Source: Commensalibacter melissae (GTDB taxonomy: Bacteria; Pseudomonadota; Alphaproteobacteria; Acetobacterales; Acetobacteraceae). Taken from it: a DNA stretch of 64,000 nt. The translations under genes were made by a program, and so were the position numbers. Positions 12,105-19,678 of this stretch are shown piece by piece. Every line of letters begins with the position of its first letter. Within the stretch, counting starts at the first letter, position 1. The stretch lies in the NCBI RefSeq assembly GCF_009734185.1, contig NZ_CP046393.1, positions 984,501 through 1,048,500 on the forward strand, in the 5' to 3' direction. The notes beneath the pieces are model-generated. The model saw nothing but the letters and a program-made list of their open reading frames with translations, was not told the origin of the DNA and did no database searches.

Positions 12105-12374
12105 TTAAGCTGTTTTTAAATTCTTTATCTTTCCTGCCAAGCGAGAAATTTTACGAGCAACAGTATTTTTGTGCATAATACCTTTTGTGCATGCTCTTTG
12201 CAATTCTGGCTGTGCATGACGAAGTGCTTCAACAGCGCCTTCTTTGTTCCCTGCCAAAAGAGCTTCTTCAACTTTTTTTACAAAAGTACGAACCCGCGAC
12301 TTGCGAGCCTTATTACGTTCAGTGCGTTTTAAAGTTTGACGTATACGCTTACGCGCAGATGCGATATTCGCCAT
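12105..12374 (-). CDS. rpsT: 30S ribosomal protein S20
   Basis: S20 binds 16S rRNA early in 30S assembly. The 89-residue product starts [13 protein letters not shown], is highly basic, and contains the conserved [19 protein letters not shown] near the C-terminus. Length is typical. It is followed by a strong intrinsic terminator and preceded by a 107-bp spacer to mutM, consistent with a monocistronic unit. Its position just upstream of dnaA is common in alphaproteobacteria. Confidence 0.97.
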   Translation of the reverse strand: MANIASARKRIRQTLKRTERNKARKSRVRTFVKKVEEALLAGNKEGAVEALRHAQPELQRACTKGIMHKNTVARKISRLAGKIKNLKTA

Positions 12375-12481
12375 GGATTTCCTGTTTGTCTATTTTCGTT
12401 TAAATGGATTAATACTACACATTAATGCATGTTATTAATAGCTTACTGTTCATACGTCAAGCGAATTATTCAATGATTTTT

Positions 12482-13345
12482 TCATTTTTGGCAAATTTCG
12501 CAATAAAAACTTGAACGCCCTGCCTGAACCGCTCTTTTTATAACTGTTTTTCTTCCCTTTTGTAAACAGTAATTACACAATTCGCCTTCTTTTCCATAAA
12601 CATTCCATTGCATTTGGAAATAACCTTTTTCACCATTTGAATGAACATAATCACGCATACTAGATCCTCCTGACTCGATCGCTTTAAGCAAAATGGATTG
12701 AATGGACTGAATCAATAACAGAATTTCTTGTCTTTTTAATTCACACGCACTTTGAAAAGGTGAAATTCCAGCAAGAAATAAAGATTCACAAACATAGATA
12801 TTACCTAACCCAGCAATAACACGTTGATCAAGCATTGTATTTTTAATAGATTGTTTTTTAAGTTTAAATTTTTCATGAAGATAATCACATAATATCGCCT
12901 GGTGAGAGGAAACATTAATCCCTGTATCGGGCAAAGGTTCTGGTCCCATCATTTTTAAAAGATTATGTGTCGTATTTGTTGGAAACAAATCTATTATTCC
13001 AAAACGCCTTGGATCTATAAACTGAAGACATTCACCTTCATAGGTTAATATTGTTAGATGTTCGTGTTTTTGTTTTTCATAACCTGATCCAGAAGGTTGC
13101 ACGATAATTTTTCCAGACATTCCCAAGTGAAATAAAACAGTCAATCCGTTGCTTAATTCCATTAAAATATATTTGCCACGTCTATTAAATTTTATAATTC
13201 TGGTATTTGCCAAGCATGTTTCTAATGTTATAGGTATAGATTGACGTAGGTTAATTCGATGGCGTTGAACGCTTTGGATTGTATGATTTATCAATTTTTT
13301 TTCCAATCCACGTCTAATTATTTCTACTTCGGGCAATTCTGGCAT
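12482..13345 (-). CDS. mutM: Formamidopyrimidine-DNA glycosylase
   Basis: MutM (Fpg) excises 8-oxoguanine and formamidopyrimidines and nicks the abasic site. The 287-residue product begins MPELPEVE, with the catalytic Pro2 and Glu3, has the conserved RRGKYILMEL Lys in the N-terminal domain, the helix-two-turn-helix around GLGNIYVCESLF, and a C-terminal zinc finger with two CxxC pairs (CNYC and CEIC). All key residues are present. It is divergent from ubiE with only 23 bp between start codons. Confidence 0.96.
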   Translation of the reverse strand: MPELPEVEIIRRGLEKKLINHTIQSVQRHRINLRQSIPITLETCLANTRIIKFNRRGKYILMELSNGLTVLFHLGMSGKIIVQPSGSGYEKQKHEHLTILTYEGECLQFIDPRRFGIIDLFPTNTTHNLLKMMGPEPLPDTGINVSSHQAILCDYLHEKFKLKKQSIKNTMLDQRVIAGLGNIYVCESLFLAGISPFQSACELKRQEILLLIQSIQSILLKAIESGGSSMRDYVHSNGEKGYFQMQWNVYGKEGELCNYCLQKGRKTVIKRAVQAGRSSFYCEICQK

Positions 13346-13368
13346 AAGTTTTTCTGAAAATTAATCGT

Positions 13369-14139
13369 ATGAAAAATAATAATGATACCGCTTTTCAATC
13401 CAACGAACATATTACCGATTTTGGATTTCGACAAGTTAATGATAAAGAAAAACCTTCAATGGTAAAGGCTGTTTTTGATAGTGTCGCACAAAAATATGAT
13501 ATAATGAATGATTTAATGTCATTGGGCATTCATCGGGTTTGGAAACAGATATTTATTCAAGAGCTACATCCCACTCCCAATTTAACATTACTTGATTTGG
13601 CTGGAGGTACAGGAGACATAAGTTTTGGTTGGTTAAATCGTGGAGGTGGCACGGTTTTTTTAACAGATGTTAATTACAGTATGCTTCATGTAGGTCAGGA
13701 ACGTGCACTTGACCGTGGATATGTGGACAATATCCATCTTTTTTGTGTTGATGGGGAGAAAATTTGTTTGCCTGATCGATCTGTTGATCGTGTAACTATT
13801 TCATTTGGATTGAGAAATTGTACACACAAGAATCAAGTTCTAGAAGAGGCAAGACGGGTATTAAAACCGGGGGGGAGATTTTTATGTCTTGAATTTTCTA
13901 AATTGATTATTCCCTTTTTACGCCCTCTATATGATGCATGGTCTTTTCAGGCATTGCCACGTATAGGTCAAATTATTGCCAAGGATCGTGATAGCTACCA
14001 ATATCTGGCAGAAAGCATTCGTACTTTTCCAGATCAAGAAACACTTAAATCTCTAATGGAACAGGCTGGATTGGAACGTGTTACTTATCAAAACCTTTCC
14101 GGTGGAATAGCAGCAATCCATTCAGGTTGGCGCATATAA
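13369..14139 (+). CDS. ubiE: Demethylmenaquinone/ubiquinone C-methyltransferase UbiE
   Basis: UbiE is a SAM-dependent C-methyltransferase of ubiquinone (and menaquinone) synthesis. The 256-residue product has the family blocks VFDSVAQKYDIMNDLMSLG and HRVWK near residue 40-60, the SAM-binding LDLAGGTGDIS, DRVTISFGLRNCT, and the C-terminal GGIAAIHSGWR. It starts with a ~20-residue polar extension before the conserved TDFGFR segment. It is first in ubiE-coaBC-dut on the plus strand. ubiB, usually between ubiE and coaBC in this class, is missing (25 bp gap). Confidence 0.95.
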   Translation: MKNNNDTAFQSNEHITDFGFRQVNDKEKPSMVKAVFDSVAQKYDIMNDLMSLGIHRVWKQIFIQELHPTPNLTLLDLAGGTGDISFGWLNRGGGTVFLTDVNYSMLHVGQERALDRGYVDNIHLFCVDGEKICLPDRSVDRVTISFGLRNCTHKNQVLEEARRVLKPGGRFLCLEFSKLIIPFLRPLYDAWSFQALPRIGQIIAKDRDSYQYLAESIRTFPDQETLKSLMEQAGLERVTYQNLSGGIAAIHSGWRI

Positions 14140-14164
14140 TTAGTTACAATTTGAAAAAAATTCC

Positions 14165-15382
14165 ATGGTACCCAAAAACATTTTACTAATCATTTCTGGC
14201 GGAATAGCAGCCTATAAAGCTTTAGAACTCATAAGTCTATTTCGCAAAAATCATCATAATGTAAAATGTGTTTTGACGCAATCAGGGGCTGAATTCATCA
14301 CTCCCCTATCTTTGCAAACCTTAAGTGGCAATGAAGTTTATCAAGATTTATTTTCATTGACCCAAAATCATAATATTGAACATATTTCATTAACCAGAGA
14401 AGCGGATATCATAATTATCTATCCCGCCTCTGCCAATTTGATTGCAAAAATTGCCTTGGGTATTGCCGATAATCTTGCCAGCACTATTATTTTAGCCGCT
14501 CCACCAACTATGCCTGTTCTTATTGCTCCGGCAATGAATGTTCATATGTGGGAAAATCCTATTACACAAAATCATATACAAACACTTAAAGAAAGAAATA
14601 TGGTCATTGCAGGACCCGCAAAAGGAAGGATGGCCTGTGGAGAGTATGGTTATGGACGCCTTATCTCTCCAGATAAATTTACAGATCATATTCGTAATAT
14701 CTTGGCGCCTGATCGCCCCTTGGAAGGCAAGAAAGCACTTGTCACAGCTGGTCCAACTTTCGAACCGATTGACCCTATCCGTTTTATAGGTAATTATTCA
14801 TCAGGCAGACAAGGTTATGCCATTGCAGAAAGCTTACGGGATGCTGGTGCAGAGGTTACCCTGATTTCAGGACCCGTATCACTATCACCACCTGACAATA
14901 TAAACACCGTAAAAGTTAGGACAGCTAATGAAATGCTAGATGCATGTCTTGCACATTTACCTGTAGATATGGCTGTTATGACTGCTGCAGTTTCTGATTG
15001 GCGAGTCAGGAATATTGCCAAACATAAAATCAAAAAGACAGCGGATATTCTCCTACCAATTCTGGAAATGGAAATCAATCCTGATATTCTTGCAAAAATT
15101 TCTCAACTTAAAAATAATCGTCCAAAACTTGTTATCGGATTCGCAGCGGAGACTGAAAACCATTTAAAAAATGCAGTTGATAAAAGAATACGTAAAGGTT
15201 GCGATTGGATAGTTGTTAACGATGTCCGATCTTCAACAAATATCATGGGGGGCTCAGAAAATGAGGTGACAATTCTGTCATCCTTTGGTAAGCAGCATTT
15301 TGAGAGAGCCAGTAAAGAAAAGATTGGATATCTTTTGACGCAGGAAATCATTACATTTTTCAAATCAGAAAATAGGGGGTAA
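14165..15382 (+). CDS. coaBC: Bifunctional PPCDC / PPC synthetase CoaBC
   Basis: CoaBC joins cysteine to 4'-phosphopantothenate and decarboxylates the product, two steps of coenzyme A synthesis. The 405-residue product has the flavoprotein CoaC half ([29 protein letters not shown], and the [11 protein letters not shown] segment with the active-site Cys) followed by the CoaB half from about residue 190 ([31 protein letters not shown]). Length is normal for the fused enzyme. dut starts 5 bp after its stop, so the two are surely co-expressed. Confidence 0.96.
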   Translation: MVPKNILLIISGGIAAYKALELISLFRKNHHNVKCVLTQSGAEFITPLSLQTLSGNEVYQDLFSLTQNHNIEHISLTREADIIIIYPASANLIAKIALGIADNLASTIILAAPPTMPVLIAPAMNVHMWENPITQNHIQTLKERNMVIAGPAKGRMACGEYGYGRLISPDKFTDHIRNILAPDRPLEGKKALVTAGPTFEPIDPIRFIGNYSSGRQGYAIAESLRDAGAEVTLISGPVSLSPPDNINTVKVRTANEMLDACLAHLPVDMAVMTAAVSDWRVRNIAKHKIKKTADILLPILEMEINPDILAKISQLKNNRPKLVIGFAAETENHLKNAVDKRIRKGCDWIVVNDVRSSTNIMGGSENEVTILSSFGKQHFERASKEKIGYLLTQEIITFFKSENRG

Positions 15383-15387
15383 TTAAC

Positions 15388-15846
15388 ATGTCCTTGGCAC
15401 CCTTTCCTAGAATTCGAGTAAAAAGGCTGGCACATTCCATAGAACTGCCACTCCCTTCTTATGCAACCATTGGTGCGGCAGGAATGGACTTACTGGCTGC
15501 CGTTAATGAACCGATTACAATCTTATCGCAAGAAATAGCGCTTATTCCTACAGGGTTACAGATAGCTTTACCCCATAATTATGAGTTGCAAATTCGTCCC
15601 AGATCAGGATTGGCCCTGAAACATGGAATATTACTTCCCAATTCTCCCGGTACGATTGATGAAGATTATCGTGGTGAAGTTAAAGTGATTTTATTGAACA
15701 CTGGGAAAGAATCCTTTGTCGTCGAACGTGGTATGCGCATTGCGCAAGCTATTATAGCCCCAGTTATTCGGGCAGTTTGGGAAGAAACAGATATTCTTGA
15801 AGAAACGGAACGATCGTGTGGAGGTTTTGGAAGTACGGGTGTCTGA
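15388..15846 (+). CDS. dut: dUTP diphosphatase (dUTPase)
   Basis: Dut hydrolyses dUTP to dUMP, keeping uracil out of DNA and feeding dTMP synthesis. The 152-residue trimeric-type enzyme shows all five motifs: [38 protein letters not shown] and the C-terminal GGFGSTG. Motif 5 has SCGGFGSTG rather than the commoner RGxGGFGSTG; the P-loop-like glycines remain. An AGGGGG-type ribosome site lies in the coaBC tail. It is last of ubiE-coaBC-dut. Confidence 0.96.
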   Translation: MSLAPFPRIRVKRLAHSIELPLPSYATIGAAGMDLLAAVNEPITILSQEIALIPTGLQIALPHNYELQIRPRSGLALKHGILLPNSPGTIDEDYRGEVKVILLNTGKESFVVERGMRIAQAIIAPVIRAVWEETDILEETERSCGGFGSTGV

Positions 15847-15868
15847 TCATTTTTTATAAAATATGATC
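15845..15868. promoter_or_regulatory. 24-bp near-perfect palindrome after dut
   Basis: Starting inside the dut stop codon, 12 bases pair with the next 12 with one mismatch (outer arms GATCAT and ATGATC). The stem has almost no loop and no U-run after it, so it is not a standard terminator. It lies about 65 bp before the ABC transporter start and could be an operator or a crude transcription barrier. Function is inferred only from symmetry. Confidence 0.35.
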
Positions 15869-15933
15869 GAGTTTAGTGAATAATTATCGTTCAATCTAAC
15901 AATAAAATACAATTAAGAGGACTAGGCGGGCAA

Positions 15934-17658
15934 ATGAAAAAACAGAATATTCCCGCCAGCGTAACTGTTCAATCGAAACCAAATATTTTTGATGCAATCA
16001 CCATTATATGTGTGATTGCACTAGGGGTATCGATTGCAACAGCTACACGGCACGTTATACAACCCTTGAATATGCCAAATGCGCAACTTATACACCTGGA
16101 TCCCATCTATTTGCCAGGATATGCCATGCGTACAACTTTACGCATGTTTGCCGCTCTTTTCGCTTCTTTACTTTTTACCTTTGGATACGCAGTCTTGGCA
16201 GCCAAAAGTCGTAAGGCGGAAATGCTGCTAATTCCTGTTCTCGATATATTGCAATCTGTGCCCATTTTAGGGTTTTTAACCTTTACAGTTGTCTTTTTTA
16301 TGGGATTATTTCCCGGCAAAATTCTTGGTGCCGAACTGGCTGCAATATTTACGATTTTTACCAGTCAGGCATGGAATATGGCATTTAGTTTGTATCAATC
16401 CCTCAAAACGATACCTCCTGATATGGAAGAAGCCGCACGTTGTTTTGGTTTAACTGGATGGCAACGTTTTTGGAAACTGGAAGTTCCATTCGCTATTCCA
16501 GGATTGATCTGGAATATGATGATGTCCATGTCCGGTGGCTGGTTCATGATTGTCTATTCAGAAACAATCACTGTTGGAAATACAAACATTGTTTTGCCTG
16601 GAATAGGATCGTATGTAGGTATGGCAATTGAACAAAGAAATCTGGCCGCAATTTTTTATGCAATTGGAGCAATGTTGTTTGTTATTTTGGCATATGACCA
16701 ATTACTATTCCGTCCCTTGGTTGCATGGTCTTCAAAATTTAGGTTTGAAACTACACAAAGCGAAACAGACACTGCTCCTTGGTTTTTACGTCTTATACAT
16801 AAAACCTATTTTATTCGGTGGGTAATGACCTTTATTGGTAAATTAATGCATAAGATTGCCAACCTGCCTCTTGGCAGGAAAAATAATTTTTTCAATGAAA
16901 AATTCACTGCAACAAAAACATCAGATGTCATTTATATTTCTGTATTATGTTTTCTGGGCATAATCGCTGGTTTTTACATTTATCACACTGTCCATAACCA
17001 ATTGACCATTCATGAAATTTTATATGTTATCTGGCTGGGATTTTTAACACTTTTAAGAGTTATAAGCATGATAATTCTGGCAAGTATCATTTGGGTACCT
17101 GCAGGAATATGGTTGGGATTACGTCCCAAATGGGCAAAAAGAACACAGGTTATCGCGCAATTCATGGCTGCCTTTCCAGCCAATCTGTTTTTTCCGTTTT
17201 TTGTTGTTGGAATTGTTCATTTTCACTTAAGTAGTAATATTTGGTTGACGCCATTGATGATATTGGGAACACAATGGTACATTTTATTTAATGTTGTTGG
17301 TGGCGCCTCAAATTTTCCCGGTGATTTGAGAGAGGTGGTAAACAATTTACAAATCCATGGAAAACTATGGTGGTTTAAGATTATGTTGCCTGCCATTTTT
17401 CCCTATTATGTTACTGGAGCACTCACTGCATGTGGAGGAGCTTGGAATGCTTCCATCGCTGCAGAATTAGCAAGTTGGGGCAATACAACCTTGATTGCTG
17501 AAGGTTTGGGATCATATATCGCACTTGCAACAGAAATGGGCAATACATTTAAGGTCGGACTTGGCATGGTTGTAATGTCGGCCTTTGTCATTCTTTTCAA
17601 TCGGATTGTCTGGCATCCTTTATATAGTTTTGCGCAACGACGCTTGTCCTTTATCTAA
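15934..17658 (+). CDS. ABC transporter permease with two permease domains (NitT/TauT-like)
   Basis: Inner-membrane permease of a nitrate/sulfonate/taurine-type ABC importer family. The 574-residue product is a tandem fusion of two BPD-type permease domains with about ten hydrophobic segments. Each has an EAA-like loop contacting the ATPase: EEAARCFGLTGWQRFW around residue 165 and REVVNNLQIHGKLWWFKI around residue 470. An AGAGGA site lies before the ATG. The ATPase follows 10 bp later. No periplasmic binding protein gene is adjacent, so the substrate cannot be inferred. The domain duplication in one chain matches a known subgroup of two-permease-domain proteins. Confidence 0.85.
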   Translation: MKKQNIPASVTVQSKPNIFDAITIICVIALGVSIATATRHVIQPLNMPNAQLIHLDPIYLPGYAMRTTLRMFAALFASLLFTFGYAVLAAKSRKAEMLLIPVLDILQSVPILGFLTFTVVFFMGLFPGKILGAELAAIFTIFTSQAWNMAFSLYQSLKTIPPDMEEAARCFGLTGWQRFWKLEVPFAIPGLIWNMMMSMSGGWFMIVYSETITVGNTNIVLPGIGSYVGMAIEQRNLAAIFYAIGAMLFVILAYDQLLFRPLVAWSSKFRFETTQSETDTAPWFLRLIHKTYFIRWVMTFIGKLMHKIANLPLGRKNNFFNEKFTATKTSDVIYISVLCFLGIIAGFYIYHTVHNQLTIHEILYVIWLGFLTLLRVISMIILASIIWVPAGIWLGLRPKWAKRTQVIAQFMAAFPANLFFPFFVVGIVHFHLSSNIWLTPLMILGTQWYILFNVVGGASNFPGDLREVVNNLQIHGKLWWFKIMLPAIFPYYVTGALTACGGAWNASIAAELASWGNTTLIAEGLGSYIALATEMGNTFKVGLGMVVMSAFVILFNRIVWHPLYSFAQRRLSFI

Positions 17659-17668
17659 GGAAAAAACC

Positions 17669-19000
17669 ATGAATCAAAAACAGGATATTTTACTTCAAAT
17701 CAAGAATTGTCAAAAATCATATAAAAAAGATAATAATTCTGAATTGGTGGTTTTAGATAACGTCAATTTAACCTTGAAACAAGGGGAGATTGTTGGATTA
17801 TTGGGACGCTCTGGCTCTGGAAAATCCACTTTATTGAGAATTATTGCTGGTTTAACCCCACCAAGCAAAGGAGAGGTAAAATGGAAAAACCAATTATTGT
17901 CAGGTCCGGCAAAGGATGTAGCAATGGTTTTTCAATCTTTCGCTCTTTTTCCATGGTTGACTGTACAAGATAATGTTCAGTTGGGACTTGAAGCAAAAAA
18001 CACCCCACGAAAAAATATGGAACAGTTAAGTGAAGAGGCAATAGATCTTATTGGTTTAGGGGGTTATGAAAAGGCTTACCCAAAAGAGCTTTCGGGTGGA
18101 ATGCGTCAACGTGTTGGATTGGCAAGAGCGTTGGTAGTGCATCCAGATCTTTTATTGATGGATGAACCTTTTTCTGCCCTTGATGTTCTTACAGCTGAAA
18201 ATTTAAGAACTGATCTTATTGAACTGTGGGTAGAAAAAAAATTACCAGTAAAATCCATTTTGATTGTTACACATAGTATCGAGGAAGCTGTATTGATGTG
18301 TGACCGTTTACTTATATTTTCTTCAAATCCGGGTACAATTGCCCACGAGTTGGAAGTTACGTTTCCTCATCCCCGTAATCGGGAAGATCCAGCTTTTCGA
18401 CAATTTGTTGACCGGATTTATATTCTCATGACTCATCGTGATCCAATCAATGTCGATCCAAACAATATCGATATGAAACAAGCGGTAAATAATCGTTATG
18501 CAGCGCTTCCACGTATGTCAATGAATCTTATGATCGGTATGATGGAAACATTATATACAGAACCCTATTGTGGAAAGGCAGATTTGCCTCAATTGGCCAA
18601 GAGTCTGCAAATGGAGCTGGATGATTTACTGCCTATTGGTGAAACCTTGCAAATGCTTGAATTCGCTGATATGGCCGAAGGTGATATCCGCCTAACTGAA
18701 TTGGGAAAAAAACTTGTTAATTCTGAATTGGAAGAACGTAAGGATATTTTCCGTAAGAGTTTGATAAAGAATGTTTCATTGATTCGTTCGATACGTTCCA
18801 TTCTGGATGAACGACCCAACCATAGAGCAAGTGCTGAAAGGTTCCGCGATGAATTGACTGATACCATGTCACCAAATTCTGCACGTCAGACTTTGTTAAC
18901 CATTATTGGTTGGGTCAGATATGCAGAAATTTTTGATTTTGATGAGGAAACTGACCAGTTTTTCCTTGATGAAGATGACAAGAATATTGATAAATCATAA
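17669..19000 (+). CDS. ABC transporter ATPase with AAA-associated C-terminal domain
   Basis: ATPase partner of the preceding permease. The ABC domain (residues ~10-250) has Walker A GRSGSGKSTLLRI, signature LSGGMRQRVGLARAL, Walker B LLLMDEPFSALD and the switch His in IVTHSIEEA. It is followed by a ~170-residue C-terminal extension (from about residue 285) of the type found on a subgroup of NitT/TauT ATPases. Length 443. The frame is open 28 codons upstream inside the permease gene, but the ATG at 17669 has AAGG 9 nt before it and gives the standard N-terminus. It ends 2 bp from the convergent msrA. Confidence 0.9.
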   Translation: MNQKQDILLQIKNCQKSYKKDNNSELVVLDNVNLTLKQGEIVGLLGRSGSGKSTLLRIIAGLTPPSKGEVKWKNQLLSGPAKDVAMVFQSFALFPWLTVQDNVQLGLEAKNTPRKNMEQLSEEAIDLIGLGGYEKAYPKELSGGMRQRVGLARALVVHPDLLLMDEPFSALDVLTAENLRTDLIELWVEKKLPVKSILIVTHSIEEAVLMCDRLLIFSSNPGTIAHELEVTFPHPRNREDPAFRQFVDRIYILMTHRDPINVDPNNIDMKQAVNNRYAALPRMSMNLMIGMMETLYTEPYCGKADLPQLAKSLQMELDDLLPIGETLQMLEFADMAEGDIRLTELGKKLVNSELEERKDIFRKSLIKNVSLIRSIRSILDERPNHRASAERFRDELTDTMSPNSARQTLLTIIGWVRYAEIFDFDEETDQFFLDEDDKNIDKS

Positions 19001-19002
19001 TA

Positions 19003-19560
19003 TTATTTTTTTAGGTAGTCGATAAATTTCTGTCGGAATTTTCGGACTTTTGGTTCAATTACAGCCTGACAATAAGCCACTTCAGGATGTAATTCAAAAT
19101 AATTTTGATGTTCTTTTTCAGCTGGATAGAATTTATCCAGCATTTTAATTTCTGTTACAATTGGATTTTTCCATATTTTTTCATCTTGAATTTCTTTTTT
19201 AACTTTATAGGCAATTTTTTCCTGCTCTACAGATGCGGGTAAAATTATTGAACGATATTGCGAACCGATATCTCCACCTTGTCGATCTTTCGTCGTGGGA
19301 TCGTGAATAACAAAAAATAATTTTAATATGTAATCAAGACTAATAGTATCAGGATCATAAATGATTTTTACCACTTCGGCATGCCCAGTTTGATTAGTGC
19401 ATACCTCCTTATAAGTTGGGTTTTCAGTATATCCTCCTGAATAACCAGGTATAATAGTATGGATACCCTTAACATTTTTTAAAATTGCTTCTATACACCA
19501 AAAACATCCACCACCCAAAACTATATTGTTTGTCAATTGATTTTTTTCATTTCCATGCAT
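19003..19560 (-). CDS. msrA: Peptide-methionine (S)-S-oxide reductase MsrA
   Basis: MsrA reduces methionine-S-sulfoxide in proteins. The 185-residue product has the active-site GGCFWCIEA (catalytic Cys near residue 19), GYSGGYTENPTYKEVC, and GHAEVVKIIYDP. It is a cytoplasmic single-domain form without MsrB. It is convergent with the ABC transporter and separated from valS by 118 bp. No leader peptide is visible. Confidence 0.96.
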   Translation of the reverse strand: MHGNEKNQLTNNIVLGGGCFWCIEAILKNVKGIHTIIPGYSGGYTENPTYKEVCTNQTGHAEVVKIIYDPDTISLDYILKLFFVIHDPTTKDRQGGDIGSQYRSIILPASVEQEKIAYKVKKEIQDEKIWKNPIVTEIKMLDKFYPAEKEHQNYFELHPEVAYCQAVIEPKVRKFRQKFIDYLKK

Positions 19561-19627
19561 ATTTTTTCCTTATATACAAGATAAATTTTTTCGATGAATA
19601 ATCCAACCATGATATTTGTACAATTAA

Positions 19628-19658
19628 AAGGATATTGAATTACCTTTTCAACATCCTT
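19628..19658 (-). terminator. Possible terminator hairpin after valS
   Basis: Arms AAGGAT-A-TTGAA and TTCAA-C-ATCCTT pair 6+5 bp around one mismatch with a 7-nt loop, about 20 bp downstream of the valS stop codon. On the minus strand it ends CCTTTTAATT, so the U-run is short. It is a plausible weak intrinsic terminator for valS. Confidence 0.4.
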
Positions 19659-19678
19659 AATAGTTGAAAATTTTACTT

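Noticed and set aside
17585-17668. Upstream extension of the ABC ATPase into the permease gene
   Set aside because: The 28 extra residues are an alternate frame of the permease; ATG 17669 has its own ribosome site.
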